Shown here piece by piece: positions 16,809-25,960 of a stretch of DNA of 33,599 bases. The notes under the pieces are model-generated. The model worked only from the letters and a program-made list of their open reading frames with translations. It ran no database searches and had not been told where the DNA came from. The translations under genes were made by a program, and so were the position numbers. Numbering within the stretch: position 1 is the first letter of the stretch; each line of letters opens with the position of its first letter. The DNA comes from Actinomycetota bacterium. GTDB taxonomy: Bacteria > Actinomycetota > Acidimicrobiia > Acidimicrobiales > Ilumatobacteraceae. The stretch covers positions 1-33,599 of the forward strand of contig RFMM01000083.1 in assembly GCA_009927665.1 (NCBI GenBank), written 5' to 3'.

Positions 16809-18281
16809 GTGGCTCATAGCCTGCGGGGCGTGCCGCAGACCGTGCTCGTGACCGGCGCGACCGGATACGTCGGTGGTCGACTCGCGCCGCAATTGGTTGA
16901 CGAAGGTTTCACCGTGCGTGTCTTGGTGCGTAGTGCGGCGAAAGTTGCCAAGACCCCGTGGGCGAACCGCGCTCGGGTGATCGAGGGCGACGCACTCGAC
17001 CCCAAGGCACTCGACATTGCGCTCGCTGGAGTGCAGACCGCGTTCTACTTGTTGCACTCGATCAGCACGGGGGCGAAGTTTGACGACCTCGAGTCGTCGA
17101 TGGCCCGCACATTTGCTGAGGCGGCCGCGCGCAACGGCGTGCAGCGCATCGTGTATCTCGGCGGCATCGCCAACGACGAAAACCTGAGCAAGCATCTTGA
17201 GTCGAGGCGGTCTGTTGGCAAGGTGCTGGCGAGCACCGGCGTGCAGGTCATCGAGTTGCGTGCGGGCATCATCATCGGGTCGGGCTCGGCATCGTTCGAA
17301 ATGCTGCGGTACCTCACCGAACACCTGCCGGCGATGGTCACCCCGCGGTGGGTCGACAACCCCACGCAACCCGTCGCAATCGTCAACATGTTGCACTTTT
17401 TGGTGGCGGCTGCGCGCGCACCTCGCGACGTGCAAGGGGTGTTCGATGTGGGAGGTGCCGAGACCCTCACGTATCGCGAGATGATGATGCGGTTCGCCAA
17501 GGCGTCGGGGCTGCGTCGGAGGTTCATCGTGAAGGTTCCGCTGCTGACGCCGCGCATCTCGAGCATGTGGGTTGGTCTCGTTACACCTGTGCCTGCGTCA
17601 ATTGCTCGGCCGCTCATCGATTCGCTGATCAACAAAGTGGTGGTCGACCCCGAGAAATCGGTGTTGAAGGTGCTGCCACCGCCACCCGAAGGCCTGCTTA
17701 CCTTCGATCAGGCCGTAAAGCGGGCGATCGAACGAACCAATGCTCCGACTCGCTGGACTGATGCCTCGCGCCCGTGGGTCGCGTGGGACGTCGCGGTGAC
17801 CGACCCATCATGGACCGGCGGTTCACTCTTCGTCGATGAACGCGAACGAACAACGACAGCATCGCGCGAGCAGGTGTGGAAGACACTCTCGTCACTTGGC
17901 GGCACCACTGGTTGGTATGGCTTCGAGTGGCTGTGGCGGCTGCGTGGCCGCATCGACTCGGTGTTCGGCGGCGTCGGCATGCGCGCGGGTCGCACCGACC
18001 CCAACGTGTTGCGGGTCGGTGATCCGCTCGACTTCTGGCGTATCGCCGACGTGAGTGAAGGCCAGATGGTGCTGTTGCGTGCCGAGATGCGCGTGCCCGG
18101 TCAAGCCTGGCTCGAGTTTCGGGTGCAGCCCGTCAGCGGCGGCACGCACGTGGTGCAACGCGCCATCTTTCGCCCGCGCGGGCTAGCGGGGCGACTGTAT
18201 TGGTGGGTGTTGATTCCGTTTCATACGTTCATCTTCCCGGGCATGTTGCGCAATGCGTTGAAGCACGCCGAGCGCAGCTGA
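16809..18281 (+). CDS. SDR-type NAD(P)-binding protein with C-terminal DUF2867
   Basis: 490-aa two-domain protein. Residues ~10-300 are an atypical/extended SDR (TVLVTGATGYVGGRLAPQLV, VIEGDALDPKALDIALAGVQTAFYLLHSI, RIVYLGGIA). Residues ~330-490 match the DUF2867 pattern (WKTLSSLGGTTGWYGFEWLWRLRG, then RPRGLAGRLYWWVLIPFHTFIFPGML). Similar fusions are common in actinobacteria; function uncharacterised, possibly on a membrane quinone or lipid. The track start at 16611 lies inside rnpB and is rejected. GTG 16809 has GGAG 8 nt upstream; GTG 16830 is an alternative. It is divergent from rnpB. Confidence 0.86.
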   Translation: MAHSLRGVPQTVLVTGATGYVGGRLAPQLVDEGFTVRVLVRSAAKVAKTPWANRARVIEGDALDPKALDIALAGVQTAFYLLHSISTGAKFDDLESSMARTFAEAAARNGVQRIVYLGGIANDENLSKHLESRRSVGKVLASTGVQVIELRAGIIIGSGSASFEMLRYLTEHLPAMVTPRWVDNPTQPVAIVNMLHFLVAAARAPRDVQGVFDVGGAETLTYREMMMRFAKASGLRRRFIVKVPLLTPRISSMWVGLVTPVPASIARPLIDSLINKVVVDPEKSVLKVLPPPPEGLLTFDQAVKRAIERTNAPTRWTDASRPWVAWDVAVTDPSWTGGSLFVDERERTTTASREQVWKTLSSLGGTTGWYGFEWLWRLRGRIDSVFGGVGMRAGRTDPNVLRVGDPLDFWRIADVSEGQMVLLRAEMRVPGQAWLEFRVQPVSGGTHVVQRAIFRPRGLAGRLYWWVLIPFHTFIFPGMLRNALKHAERS

Positions 18282-18342
18282 ACTCGCCGAAGCCGCGGCA
18301 GGGTTGCACGACCCCGCCCGCCACGACGTACCGTAGAACGCC

Positions 18343-19875
18343 ATGTTGCACATCAAGCCCGGCACCGCGTGGGCTGACTTCTACGCCCGCGCTATGGCCG
18401 CCGCACCCGAGGCGTTTGACACTCAGTCGATTCGCAATCTGATTGGCGGCGAGTGGGTTGCTGGCAGTGCGGTGAAACCACACATCGTGCCCGTGGATGA
18501 CACGCAGATTCCGGGTGCGCCGATGATTTCCTCAGATGAGGCGAAGAAAGCGATGTCGCTTGCCGTTAAGCACGACCGCGAGTGGTCGCTCGTGCCGCTC
18601 GACGAACGCATGCGTCGTGTGTCGAAGGCGGTCGAGTTGCTGCGCGAACATCGCGACACCATCGCCGGCTTATTGATGTGGGAAATCGGCAAGCCGTGGA
18701 AGGTTGCCTGCGACGACGTCGACCGCTGCGTCGACGGCGTGGCGTGGTACCTCACGCAGATCGAGCGGCAGATGGCCGACCGCGAACCACTGCACGGCCC
18801 GGTGTCGAACATCGCATCGTGGAACTACCCGCTCAGCGTGCTGGTGCACGCAGAGTTGGTGCAGCTCTTGGCGGGCAACGCGGTGGTCGCCAAGACGCCG
18901 TCGCAGGGAGGCTTTCATGCCCTCACCTTGTCGCACGCGTTGATGGCCCGCGCCGGGCTGCCGGCGACGCTCGTGTCAGGCAGCGGAGCAGAGCTCAGCG
19001 AAGCGCTGATCTCGACCCCCGACCTCGGTGCACTTGTTTTTGTTGGTGGTCGCACCAACGGCCGCAAGATCGCCACGCGTCTCGCCGACTTGCGCCGCCG
19101 CCACGTGCTCGAACAAGAAGGTCTCAACGCATGGGGAGTGTGGAACTTCTCGCAGTGGAGTGATCTCGCCGGCCACCTGAAGAAAGGGTTCGCCTACGCC
19201 AAGCAACGTTGCACGGCCTACCCGCGCTACGTAGTGCAGCGCCGATTGCTCCCTGAGTTTCTCGAGGCGTACTACCCAGTGGTGTCTTCGCTCAAGTTTG
19301 GTCACCCGTGCGCGGTGGAAAACGACGGTGATGCGTTGCCAGATCTCGACTTCGGCCCGGTCATTCAGCGCGCCAAGGCGGCCACGCTCGCCGCGCAGTT
19401 TGACGAAGCCATTGAAACCGGTGGCATACCTCTCTTGCATGCGCGATTATCGAACGGCAGATTCATTGACGGGCAAGACACCTCGGCATATTCTGCGCCG
19501 GCATGCGTGCTTGAGCCGCCGTCGGCATGGTCGCTGCACCACGCTGAGCCGTTTGGGCCGCTTGACTCGATCGTCGTGGTTGACACAGAAGCCGAATTCT
19601 TGTCGGCAATGAATGTCTCCAACGGTTCACTCGTCGCTTCGATTGCCACCGACGACCTTGAGTTCGCCGAGCGTGTCGGCGAAGACGTGTTGTCGTTCAA
19701 GTTAGGAATCAACAAGCCGCGTTCACGCGGTGACCGCGAAGAAGTGTTCGGCGGTCGCGGCGGTTCGTGGAAGGGTGCGTTCGTCGGCGGAGACTTGCTT
19801 GTCGATGCCGTTACCAACGGCGAGCGGCCGCTGTTCGGAAACTTCCCCGACGGCTCGCGTTACCCAAAAACCTGA
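18343..19875 (+). CDS. Aldehyde dehydrogenase superfamily protein
   Basis: 510-aa NAD(P)-dependent aldehyde dehydrogenase-like enzyme. Visible elements are ASWNYPLSVLVHAELVQLLAGNAVVAKTPSQ (cofactor region), LVFVGGRTNGRKIA (GxTxxG variant), VLEQEGLNAWGV (catalytic Glu, in place of the usual ELGGKN), KQRCTAYPRY (catalytic Cys) and EPFGPLDSIVVVD. Both catalytic residues are kept although the motifs deviate, so it is probably active on an unusual substrate or as a divergent subfamily. ATG 18343; TACCGT lies 8 nt upstream. Its stop is 8 nt from the stop of the convergent ferritin-like gene. Confidence 0.87.
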   Translation: MLHIKPGTAWADFYARAMAAAPEAFDTQSIRNLIGGEWVAGSAVKPHIVPVDDTQIPGAPMISSDEAKKAMSLAVKHDREWSLVPLDERMRRVSKAVELLREHRDTIAGLLMWEIGKPWKVACDDVDRCVDGVAWYLTQIERQMADREPLHGPVSNIASWNYPLSVLVHAELVQLLAGNAVVAKTPSQGGFHALTLSHALMARAGLPATLVSGSGAELSEALISTPDLGALVFVGGRTNGRKIATRLADLRRRHVLEQEGLNAWGVWNFSQWSDLAGHLKKGFAYAKQRCTAYPRYVVQRRLLPEFLEAYYPVVSSLKFGHPCAVENDGDALPDLDFGPVIQRAKAATLAAQFDEAIETGGIPLLHARLSNGRFIDGQDTSAYSAPACVLEPPSAWSLHHAEPFGPLDSIVVVDTEAEFLSAMNVSNGSLVASIATDDLEFAERVGEDVLSFKLGINKPRSRGDREEVFGGRGGSWKGAFVGGDLLVDAVTNGERPLFGNFPDGSRYPKT

Positions 19876-19883
19876 CGCCGCGC

Positions 19884-20687
19884 TCAGCTGCAGCTGACGC
19901 TGTCGTAGGCCAGCGAGTTGAGGCTCGGCGTCTCAAGAATAAGCGACACGCGCGAACCATCGGCTTGCACTGGCCCGACCGTCACGTTGATCGGCGTGAG
20001 CGGCCCGAACGCACTCGGCACGGCAGCCACGTTGGCCTTGCCCGTGTCGGGGTTGACGCTCGGCAAGATTCCACCAAGACCTGGGTTCAGGGCTTGTGCG
20101 AGCACGACGGCATGACGGGCTTCGTCTTGACCGATTCCGATCGCAGCTTGACGCAACGACTTGTCACTCAGCATCGTGACCACACCTTGGTAGGTCTGCG
20201 CGGCGAGATTTTCCAACGCGTGAGCGAGCACGACGACGTCAAGGGCTGGGTTCTCGTTGTCGGTGGCGGTGATCAATTCGAGTGCCGGTGCGATGTACAC
20301 CTCAGTGATGCGCGGGTTGCCGCACGTAAAGGGTGTGCCACCCAGTTTGGTGATGAGACCGTTGATTGCCTCAGCGTGACCCTTGTGGTCGTCACGCAAC
20401 CGCTTGGCGATATCACCAGCGGCAGCGAACGCACCGGTGAACACACCGAGACCCAGCGCTGCGTCATAGGTATCGATGGCGTTGAACTCGAGCGATGCAG
20501 CGGTGCGCAACAACACCACGTCGTTGACTTCGACGTTGGGCAACGTCACCTTCGACGGTGCGGGTCCGACCGACACCACGTTCTCACTCTCTGGAACCTT
20601 CGCCTGCTTGCCACATGCTGCGAGCACGACGCCAGCAACACCGACACCGCCGAAACGCAGCACCTGACGACGCGAGTAGCGGTTCAT
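19884..20687 (-). CDS. Ferritin-like domain Tat lipoprotein
   Basis: 267-aa exported protein. The N-terminus SRRQVLRFGGVGVAGVVLAACG combines a twin-arginine motif with a lipobox (LAAC), so it should be folded before export and anchored to the outer face of the membrane. The body is a four-helix ferritin-like domain: LEFNAIDTYDAAL, DDHKGHAEAINGL, LAHALENLAAQTYQG and GQDEARHAVVLAQAL contain Glu/ExxH pairs consistent with a di-metal site. The C-terminal 60 residues are beta-rich and unassigned. It overlaps the upstream ferritin-like gene by one base. Iron handling or oxidative defence outside the membrane is inferred. Confidence 0.82.
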   Translation of the reverse strand: MNRYSRRQVLRFGGVGVAGVVLAACGKQAKVPESENVVSVGPAPSKVTLPNVEVNDVVLLRTAASLEFNAIDTYDAALGLGVFTGAFAAAGDIAKRLRDDHKGHAEAINGLITKLGGTPFTCGNPRITEVYIAPALELITATDNENPALDVVVLAHALENLAAQTYQGVVTMLSDKSLRQAAIGIGQDEARHAVVLAQALNPGLGGILPSVNPDTGKANVAAVPSAFGPLTPINVTVGPVQADGSRVSLILETPSLNSLAYDSVSCS

Positions 20688-21181
20688 CAGTTGGCGCCGG
20701 GAGTCAGAGCGGTGGCCGAGTTGACGAGGGCGTCGTTGAGCGCGCGACCCGCGACGAGGGCGAGTACCGCGGCATGACGAGCCTGCGTGGTGATGACCGA
20801 TGCGATGAGTGCCGACCCGGCAGTGCCGTCAAGCGTGCCGACGAGCGTGGTGTGAGTGGCAACGAGCGTGTTCTCGAGTTCGCGCAGCGCGTCGTAGATT
20901 GCGCTCTTGTCAGTGCCCTCGAGCCGTGAACGAAACGCGTTGTACACCGCGTCTTCGCGCACGTTTGGCGCGTCTGAGCCAACGAGACCAGCCAACGCTT
21001 GTGCGGCTGCGCGGTGATGATCGTGGAACCCGACAAGCACGGCCTGTTCTTCGTCGCTGAAGGCGCTCAGCCCAGCAGCCACCGCATACAGATCGCGGGC
21101 GGCAAGTTCGGCGCCGTTGCCAAAAGCGAGCAGGGCTACATCGGCGGTGCTTGGCGGGGTGGTGGCGGAAGGATTCATCAT
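20687..21181 (-). CDS. Small ferritin-like protein
   Basis: 164 aa with no signal peptide. The helical pattern resembles the domain of the downstream Tat lipoprotein: GAELAARDLYAVAAGL, FHDHHRAAAQALAGLVG, LRELENTLVATHTTLVG and TTQARHAAVLALVAG. Several metal-ligand positions that carry Glu in the neighbour are Gln or other residues here, so the di-metal site may be incomplete. It is the first gene of the pair and overlaps the second at TGATG. The two probably act together, perhaps as a heteromer across folding or export. ATG 21181 or the next ATG 3 nt later can start it. Confidence 0.7.
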   Translation of the reverse strand: MMNPSATTPPSTADVALLAFGNGAELAARDLYAVAAGLSAFSDEEQAVLVGFHDHHRAAAQALAGLVGSDAPNVREDAVYNAFRSRLEGTDKSAIYDALRELENTLVATHTTLVGTLDGTAGSALIASVITTQARHAAVLALVAGRALNDALVNSATALTPGAN

Positions 21182-21208
21182 CAGATCAATGGCGCGAGTG
21201 CCCCGCTC

Positions 21209-21236
21209 AGAATAGTCGGCACGAGGGAACCGCCAA
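21209..21236 (-). promoter_or_regulatory. Promoter of the ferritin-like pair
   Basis: On the minus strand TTGGCG (21236-21231) and TATTCT (21214-21209) are separated by 16 bp. This is the clearest two-box promoter in the window, with a leader of about 20 nt before the ATG at 21181. Confidence 0.5.
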
Positions 21237-21253
21237 CGCCTAAACGTGCCGAC
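21215..21253. repeat. 9-bp inverted repeat around the ferritin-like promoter
   Basis: GTCGGCACG (21215-21223) and CGTGCCGAC (21245-21253) flank 21 nt. One arm lies in the -10/-35 spacer of the ferritin promoter and the other just upstream of the -35. It also directly follows the FGGY kinase stop, so it could be a terminator for that operon or an operator for the next. Confidence 0.55.
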
Positions 21254-21255
21254 GC

Positions 21256-22725
21256 TTAAAAGTCAAGGGCCGAGAGTTCGGGAATCCAGCCGCGCGCCCG
21301 GCGCACTGCTTCGTGCCATTGTGCCCGCGAGATCCGTGCGTGCGGCGCCGATGATCGTGGCTCTGCCGTGCGCAACGGGGCAACGAGTGAGGTCGCTTCG
21401 TCGAGGGTGTTCCAGACACCCGTCGCAACCCCCGCCAAGAATGCGGATCCGAGTGTCGTGGCCTCGGTCTCGCGACAGATGTCGATTGGTCGGCCTGTTG
21501 CATCGGCCAGCGCCTGGGTGAACACGCGGTTGCGACTCATGCCGCCGTCAACCTTTAAGCGCTCGACACGCAAACCCGTGTCGCGTTCGGTGGCGTCGAG
21601 CAAGTCGGCACCACGGTGGGCGATGCCTTCGAGCACGGCACGCACGATGTGGGCGCGCGTCGTGCCACGCGTGATGCCCAGCAGTGTGCCACGCGCGCCG
21701 TAATCCCAATGAGGTGTCGCGAGACCGATGAGGGCGGGCACGTACACCACGCCGTCGCTTGATTCGACTGATGATGCAACAACATCGCTCGTTGCTGCAT
21801 CGGTAAGCACGCCGAGATCGCTCACGAGCCACTCGACGTTCGAGCCGGCAGTGAGCATGATTGCCTCAGAACCCCAGTGCAACGTGTCGCCTTGTGAGTA
21901 CACCACGATTGGGAAGGTGCCGTTCTTCGTGCGTGCCAGATGTTGCGGCGTTGCCGTGCCGGCATACACGTCGAGCATGCCGCCCGTGCCAAAGGTGGCC
22001 TTCGCCGCACCAGCGACGATGCCGCCCTGACCGATGAGCGACGATTGTTGGTCGCCGACGAGTGCGGCAATCGGCGGAGCACCCGGCAGCGCGTGCGCCT
22101 CACCCACCACACCGATGGTCGGCACGATGCGCGGCAACATCGCAGGGTCGATGTCGAGCGCTTGCACGATGTCGTTCGACCATTCATGACGGGCGAGTGC
22201 GGCGTGGTCAGCAAGCCCGGTAACGGCAGCGTTAGATGTGTCGGTCGCGTGCACAGTGAAATTGCTCAGCACCGCGGCCACCCAGGTGTCGACGGTGCCG
22301 GCGCGCGCATGGGGCGATCGAGCTGCTTCGATGTTCTTGCACAGCCACTCGAGTTTGGTGGCGGTTTGATTCGGTGCGAAAATGAGGTTGCGATCTTGTT
22401 TCCAGCGAATGCATTCGCCAACCGTGCGCAGGTCTTGCCAACCGAGCCCATGCGCGACGGGTGTGCCGTCGCGAGAATCCCACACGATGGTTGACGCACG
22501 TTGTGCCGTGATGCCGACCGCGCGCACCGGCCCGCCCACAGCGAGTGCTGTATGAGCAACACGCAACACCGCGTCGCGCATCGCGACACCGTCAAACTCG
22601 ACGAGGCCAGCAAATGGGCTCGTTGGTGGCAGTGGTTCGTAGGTAAAACCCACGATGGTGGTGTCAGGGCGCACCACCGCGGCGCGCAGACCCGTGGTGC
22701 CGACGTCGACAACGAGCACGCTCAT
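21256..22725 (-). CDS. FGGY-family kinase, glycerol-kinase-like with altered substrate site
   Basis: 489-aa ATP-dependent polyol/sugar kinase. The FGGY fold is clear: VVDVGTTGLRAAVV, GITAQRASTIVWD, LGWQDLRT, VGDQQSSLIGQ, TFGTGGMLDV and VDGGMSRNRVFTQ. Compared with E. coli GlpK, Arg 83, Trp 103 and Asp 245-Gln 246 equivalents are kept, but Glu 84 is Ala (QRAS for QRET) and the Tyr 135 region (PYFSGTK) reads PNQTATK. Glycerol contacts are thus partly lost, so I do not assign glpK. It is the last gene of a minus-strand operon with glpD, 35 nt after the flavoprotein. A related polyol is a reasonable guess. Confidence 0.87.
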   Translation of the reverse strand: MSVLVVDVGTTGLRAAVVRPDTTIVGFTYEPLPPTSPFAGLVEFDGVAMRDAVLRVAHTALAVGGPVRAVGITAQRASTIVWDSRDGTPVAHGLGWQDLRTVGECIRWKQDRNLIFAPNQTATKLEWLCKNIEAARSPHARAGTVDTWVAAVLSNFTVHATDTSNAAVTGLADHAALARHEWSNDIVQALDIDPAMLPRIVPTIGVVGEAHALPGAPPIAALVGDQQSSLIGQGGIVAGAAKATFGTGGMLDVYAGTATPQHLARTKNGTFPIVVYSQGDTLHWGSEAIMLTAGSNVEWLVSDLGVLTDAATSDVVASSVESSDGVVYVPALIGLATPHWDYGARGTLLGITRGTTRAHIVRAVLEGIAHRGADLLDATERDTGLRVERLKVDGGMSRNRVFTQALADATGRPIDICRETEATTLGSAFLAGVATGVWNTLDEATSLVAPLRTAEPRSSAPHARISRAQWHEAVRRARGWIPELSALDF

Positions 22726-22760
22726 GGTCTCACTCTGTCATGCGGCTCGGTGGGGCGACG

Positions 22761-24304
22761 TCAGTCGAGGCCGTGCTCGGCGGCAGTGTCGCCGGTGCCC
22801 CACGGCATCGTGCCGCGACGCGTCGGCAAGCCCAACTTGCCAGGGTTGAAGATGTCAAGCGGGTCGAGCGATTGTTTCATTGCGACGAGCACAGCGAAGG
22901 CATCGCCCATCGCTTCGCGCATGAAGCGGCCGCGGTTGAGCCCCACACCGTGATGGTGGGCAAGGTTCGCGCCGGCAGAGAGTGCGGCACGTTGCGCGGC
23001 ATTCCACATCGCGAGATAGAGCCGCTCGTGTTCAGCCGTGGTCGCATCAGTGATGTCGCGCGACGAGAGTTGCCCCACGAAGGTGAAGTAGATGCAGGCA
23101 CCGTCGAGATAACTGTGCGAGACGTGCGCGCTCACGCTGCGCGCCCCGCTGACCGCCGAGGTCGCGGCAGCAACACTGGCATACGCATCGGTGAGTTTCG
23201 ACCACGGTGCAGCGACTTCCATCGTGTCGATGACGAAGCCTTTTTTGGTGAGTGCTTGCAGACCGCTCGTGTCGTTGCGATGGGCGAGCCAGTGGTCGAC
23301 ACGTTCGTCAGGCGCACGCACTGCGCCGTGGGCAAGCGCAAAACGATCGACAACGGCCAACGTCGCGGCGACGATTTCAGGCTCGCCATCATCGAGCACT
23401 ATCAGGGTGCTGTTGCTGCCGTCGCCACCATGACTGCGTTGCGCTTCGACTGCGTCGTAGAGCCGCAAGACGGCGGGTGTTGCGTGCGCGCGAATTGCTT
23501 CACGCATTGCGGCAATTCCATCGGCGAACGATGCGAAGAAGTACGCGGCCTTTCGTCGCACCGGTGCCACGTCGTGAGCACGCAGCCACACTCGGGTGAT
23601 GACGCCGAGAGTTCCCTCGCTGCCGATGAATATCGACGTCACGTCGGGGCCGTGGGCGGCGGCCGGTGCTCCGCCTGTGCGAATCACGCTGCCGTCGGCG
23701 AGCACCACCTCGAGGCCGACCACCATGTCGTGAATTTTTCCGTAACGAGTAGAGAACTGACCCGCGCCATGGCAGGCGACCCATCCGCCAACGGTGGAGA
23801 TGTCGAACGACTGTGGAAAGTGCCCGACCGTCAGCCCGTGTTCGTTTACCGCACGCTCGAGATCGGGGCCGAAGGTGCCGGGCAAACTTCGACGACGCCG
23901 GAAGTGCGGTCGACTGACACCACGCCCTGCAAGTGAGTCGTGTCGAGCACGACGCCGCCGAAGAGCGGCACCGATGCACCACTCACACCGCTGCGACCCG
24001 CCGTAACGGTGAGTGGTGTGTCGTGTCGCGCACAGGCGAGCACGATTCGTCGCACTTCGTCGGTGATGGAAGGTGTTGCGACAACTGATGGCAGTTGCGG
24101 CACCTGCGCCTGCAGCGCCCAACGCATGGCAAGCGGCCACCAGTCGCGGGCATGTTCGGCGAGGTCGGCCGCCGCGGTGCTGATCGGGCAGATAGAGCGC
24201 AGTTCGTCGACGAGTGCCGACGTGGGGCCAGCCTGCTTGGGCCCAGCCCAGCGCGAGCCAATCCGCCCTGCGCCGAAGTCGATCGGCGGTGTCGGCTGCG
24301 TCAC
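22761..24304 (-). pseudogene. FAD-linked oxidase, alkyl-DHAP-synthase-like, broken by a 1-nt frameshift
   Basis: Two ORFs in different frames together make one ~510-aa flavoprotein of the AgpS/GlcD type. The N-terminal part (start GTG 24304, VTQPTPPIDFGAGRIGS) carries the FAD loop LTVTAGRSGVSGASVPLFGGVVLD and runs to GVVEVC. The C-terminal part resumes at GTFGPDLERAVNEHGLTVGHFPQSFDIS and keeps the signature HHHGVGLNRG near its end. The break is at 23878-23883 (CCC on the coding strand); adding one base gives EVCAGTFGPDLE, the expected sequence. The rest shows no decay, so a sequencing error or very recent mutation is likely. It lies 32 nt after glpD. Similar flavoproteins sit near glpD in mycobacteria. 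Confidence 0.85.
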
Positions 24305-24336
24305 GCCACTTACTCTGTCACGCGCGGCCAGCGAGA

Positions 24337-25953
24337 TCAGCGGGCGGCGGCAACCTCGCGCTGGCAAATCTCTGAAAAATGCTGCACCTCGCGCGCGACG
24401 CGCTCGGCATTCCACCCAAGCTCGGGGGCGATGAGTTCGGCTACCTCAGCCGCAGCCCGCAAGGTGGCGTCACGGTCGTACAGCAACCCGCGGGTGCGAC
24501 GTGAGAGCACATCGTCGAGGGTGACCACCATCTCGTGGCGTGCCGAGTAGACCGCTTCAGCGCGCACGTAGGGAAGCCCAGCTACCAGCGGCGCGCCCAG
24601 CGACGGGTCGGCCGCGATAAGCGCACGAACTGCCTCCGCCTCGGTGCCGAATCGCGACACAAGATGCTCGTCACGGTTGCGCGAGGTGGCGCCAAACAAC
24701 TGCAGGCGCTTGGTCGAGCACCGACCGCGATGACTGAGCGCCTTCTGCACTTCATCGACCGTGTGTTCAGCCATCTTGCGATAGGTGGTGAGTTTTCCGC
24801 CGGTGATGGTGATCATGCCTGAATCGCTGACCATCACCTTGTGACGGCGCGACAAGTCGGCGGTGCGCCCTTTCGCCGCTGCTCCATCAGCCGAGACAAC
24901 GAGCGGGCGCAGACCCGCCCACGTGCCGACCACGTCGTCGCGCGTGATTGTGCGACCGCCGCCCGCGATTGCCTTGTTGAGCGCGCGCAGGCAGTAGTCG
25001 ATGTCTTCGGTGGTGCACTGTGGGTCGTCAATGCCGCCTTGGTAATCGGTGTCGGTGGTGCCAACGTAGGTGTAGCGGAACGTGCCGTCACCATTCGGCA
25101 TGTGTGGCACCACGAAGAGCGAACGCTTGTCACCCGGCACAGGGATGACGGCCGCAATGTCATTGCGCACGAGTTGCCACGGCACCGTGATGTGAATGCC
25201 CTTGGCGGGGCGAATCGTCACCGAGTCGCCACCAACATCCATGCGACGTAGCGCATCGCCCCACACGCCGGTGGCGTTCACCACGACGCGTGCCGAGATG
25301 TCGAAAGCTTCACCGTCGCGCGTCGCAACACTCGCGCCGACAATGTGGCCAGCGTCGTCTTTGCGCATCGCGGTGACGCCGCAATAGTTGGCGACGATTG
25401 CACCTCGTTCGATGGCCGAGCGAATGATGGCGAGGGTGAGGCGAGCGTCGTCGGCCTCGGCGTCGAAATAGAGGTATGCCGACGAGAGCTTGGTGGCATC
25501 CATCGTGGGCATATGTGCGAGGGCGGCCTTGGCGCGCAACCGGCGATGCAACTTGCCGACGCGCCAACCGCCCGTGAGGTCATACATCCACAACGCAGAG
25601 CCGAGCGCGCGGGCGATCTTGCGCGACACCACACCATCGCGGGTCATGACGGGGATCATGAACGGCAACGTCTTCACGAGATGTGGCGCGTTGCGCAAGA
25701 GTCGCTGGCGTTCGTAGAGAGCTTCATACACGAGCGCGATGTCGCCCTGCTGCAGGTAGCGCAGCCCACCGTGAATGAGCTTGCTGCTCTTCGATGACGT
25801 GCCAGATGCGAAGTCGGATTGGTCGACGAGCGCAACGCGCAAACCGCGGGCGGCGGCATCGAGCGCGACACCAGCCCCGGTGATACCACCGCCAACGACG
25901 AGCAGGTCGAAGGGCTCGCTGCGCAGTCGGCTGAGCATGGCGGCGCGCTTCAC
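24337..25953 (-). CDS. glpD: Glycerol-3-phosphate dehydrogenase, FAD-dependent
   Basis: Oxidises sn-glycerol-3-phosphate to DHAP and passes electrons to quinone at the membrane. 538 aa. LLVVGGGITGAGVALDAAARGL (FAD loop), SSKSSKLIHGGLRYLQQGD, FVVPHMPNGDGTFRYTYVGTTDTDY and ITGGKLTTYRKMAEHTVDE are family hallmarks, and DDVLSRRTRGLLYDRDA is the normal C-terminal segment. The track start at 26229 would cross the divergent fur gene. GTG 25953 has TAGGCT 7 nt upstream; the ATG at 25938 is the alternative. It heads an operon with the flavoprotein and FGGY kinase and is divergent from the PerR-like gene. Confidence 0.95.
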   Translation of the reverse strand: MKRAAMLSRLRSEPFDLLVVGGGITGAGVALDAAARGLRVALVDQSDFASGTSSKSSKLIHGGLRYLQQGDIALVYEALYERQRLLRNAPHLVKTLPFMIPVMTRDGVVSRKIARALGSALWMYDLTGGWRVGKLHRRLRAKAALAHMPTMDATKLSSAYLYFDAEADDARLTLAIIRSAIERGAIVANYCGVTAMRKDDAGHIVGASVATRDGEAFDISARVVVNATGVWGDALRRMDVGGDSVTIRPAKGIHITVPWQLVRNDIAAVIPVPGDKRSLFVVPHMPNGDGTFRYTYVGTTDTDYQGGIDDPQCTTEDIDYCLRALNKAIAGGGRTITRDDVVGTWAGLRPLVVSADGAAAKGRTADLSRRHKVMVSDSGMITITGGKLTTYRKMAEHTVDEVQKALSHRGRCSTKRLQLFGATSRNRDEHLVSRFGTEAEAVRALIAADPSLGAPLVAGLPYVRAEAVYSARHEMVVTLDDVLSRRTRGLLYDRDATLRAAAEVAELIAPELGWNAERVAREVQHFSEICQREVAAAR

Positions 25954-25960
25954 CGCGCAG

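Noticed and set aside
19767-20777. 336-aa plus-strand ORF over the ferritin-like gene
   Set aside because: Shadow frame; the minus strand has a Tat signal, lipobox and ferritin-like helices.
22740-23936. 398-aa plus-strand ORF
   Set aside because: Antisense shadow of the frameshifted flavoprotein; no recognisable domain and Arg/His/Cys-rich composition.
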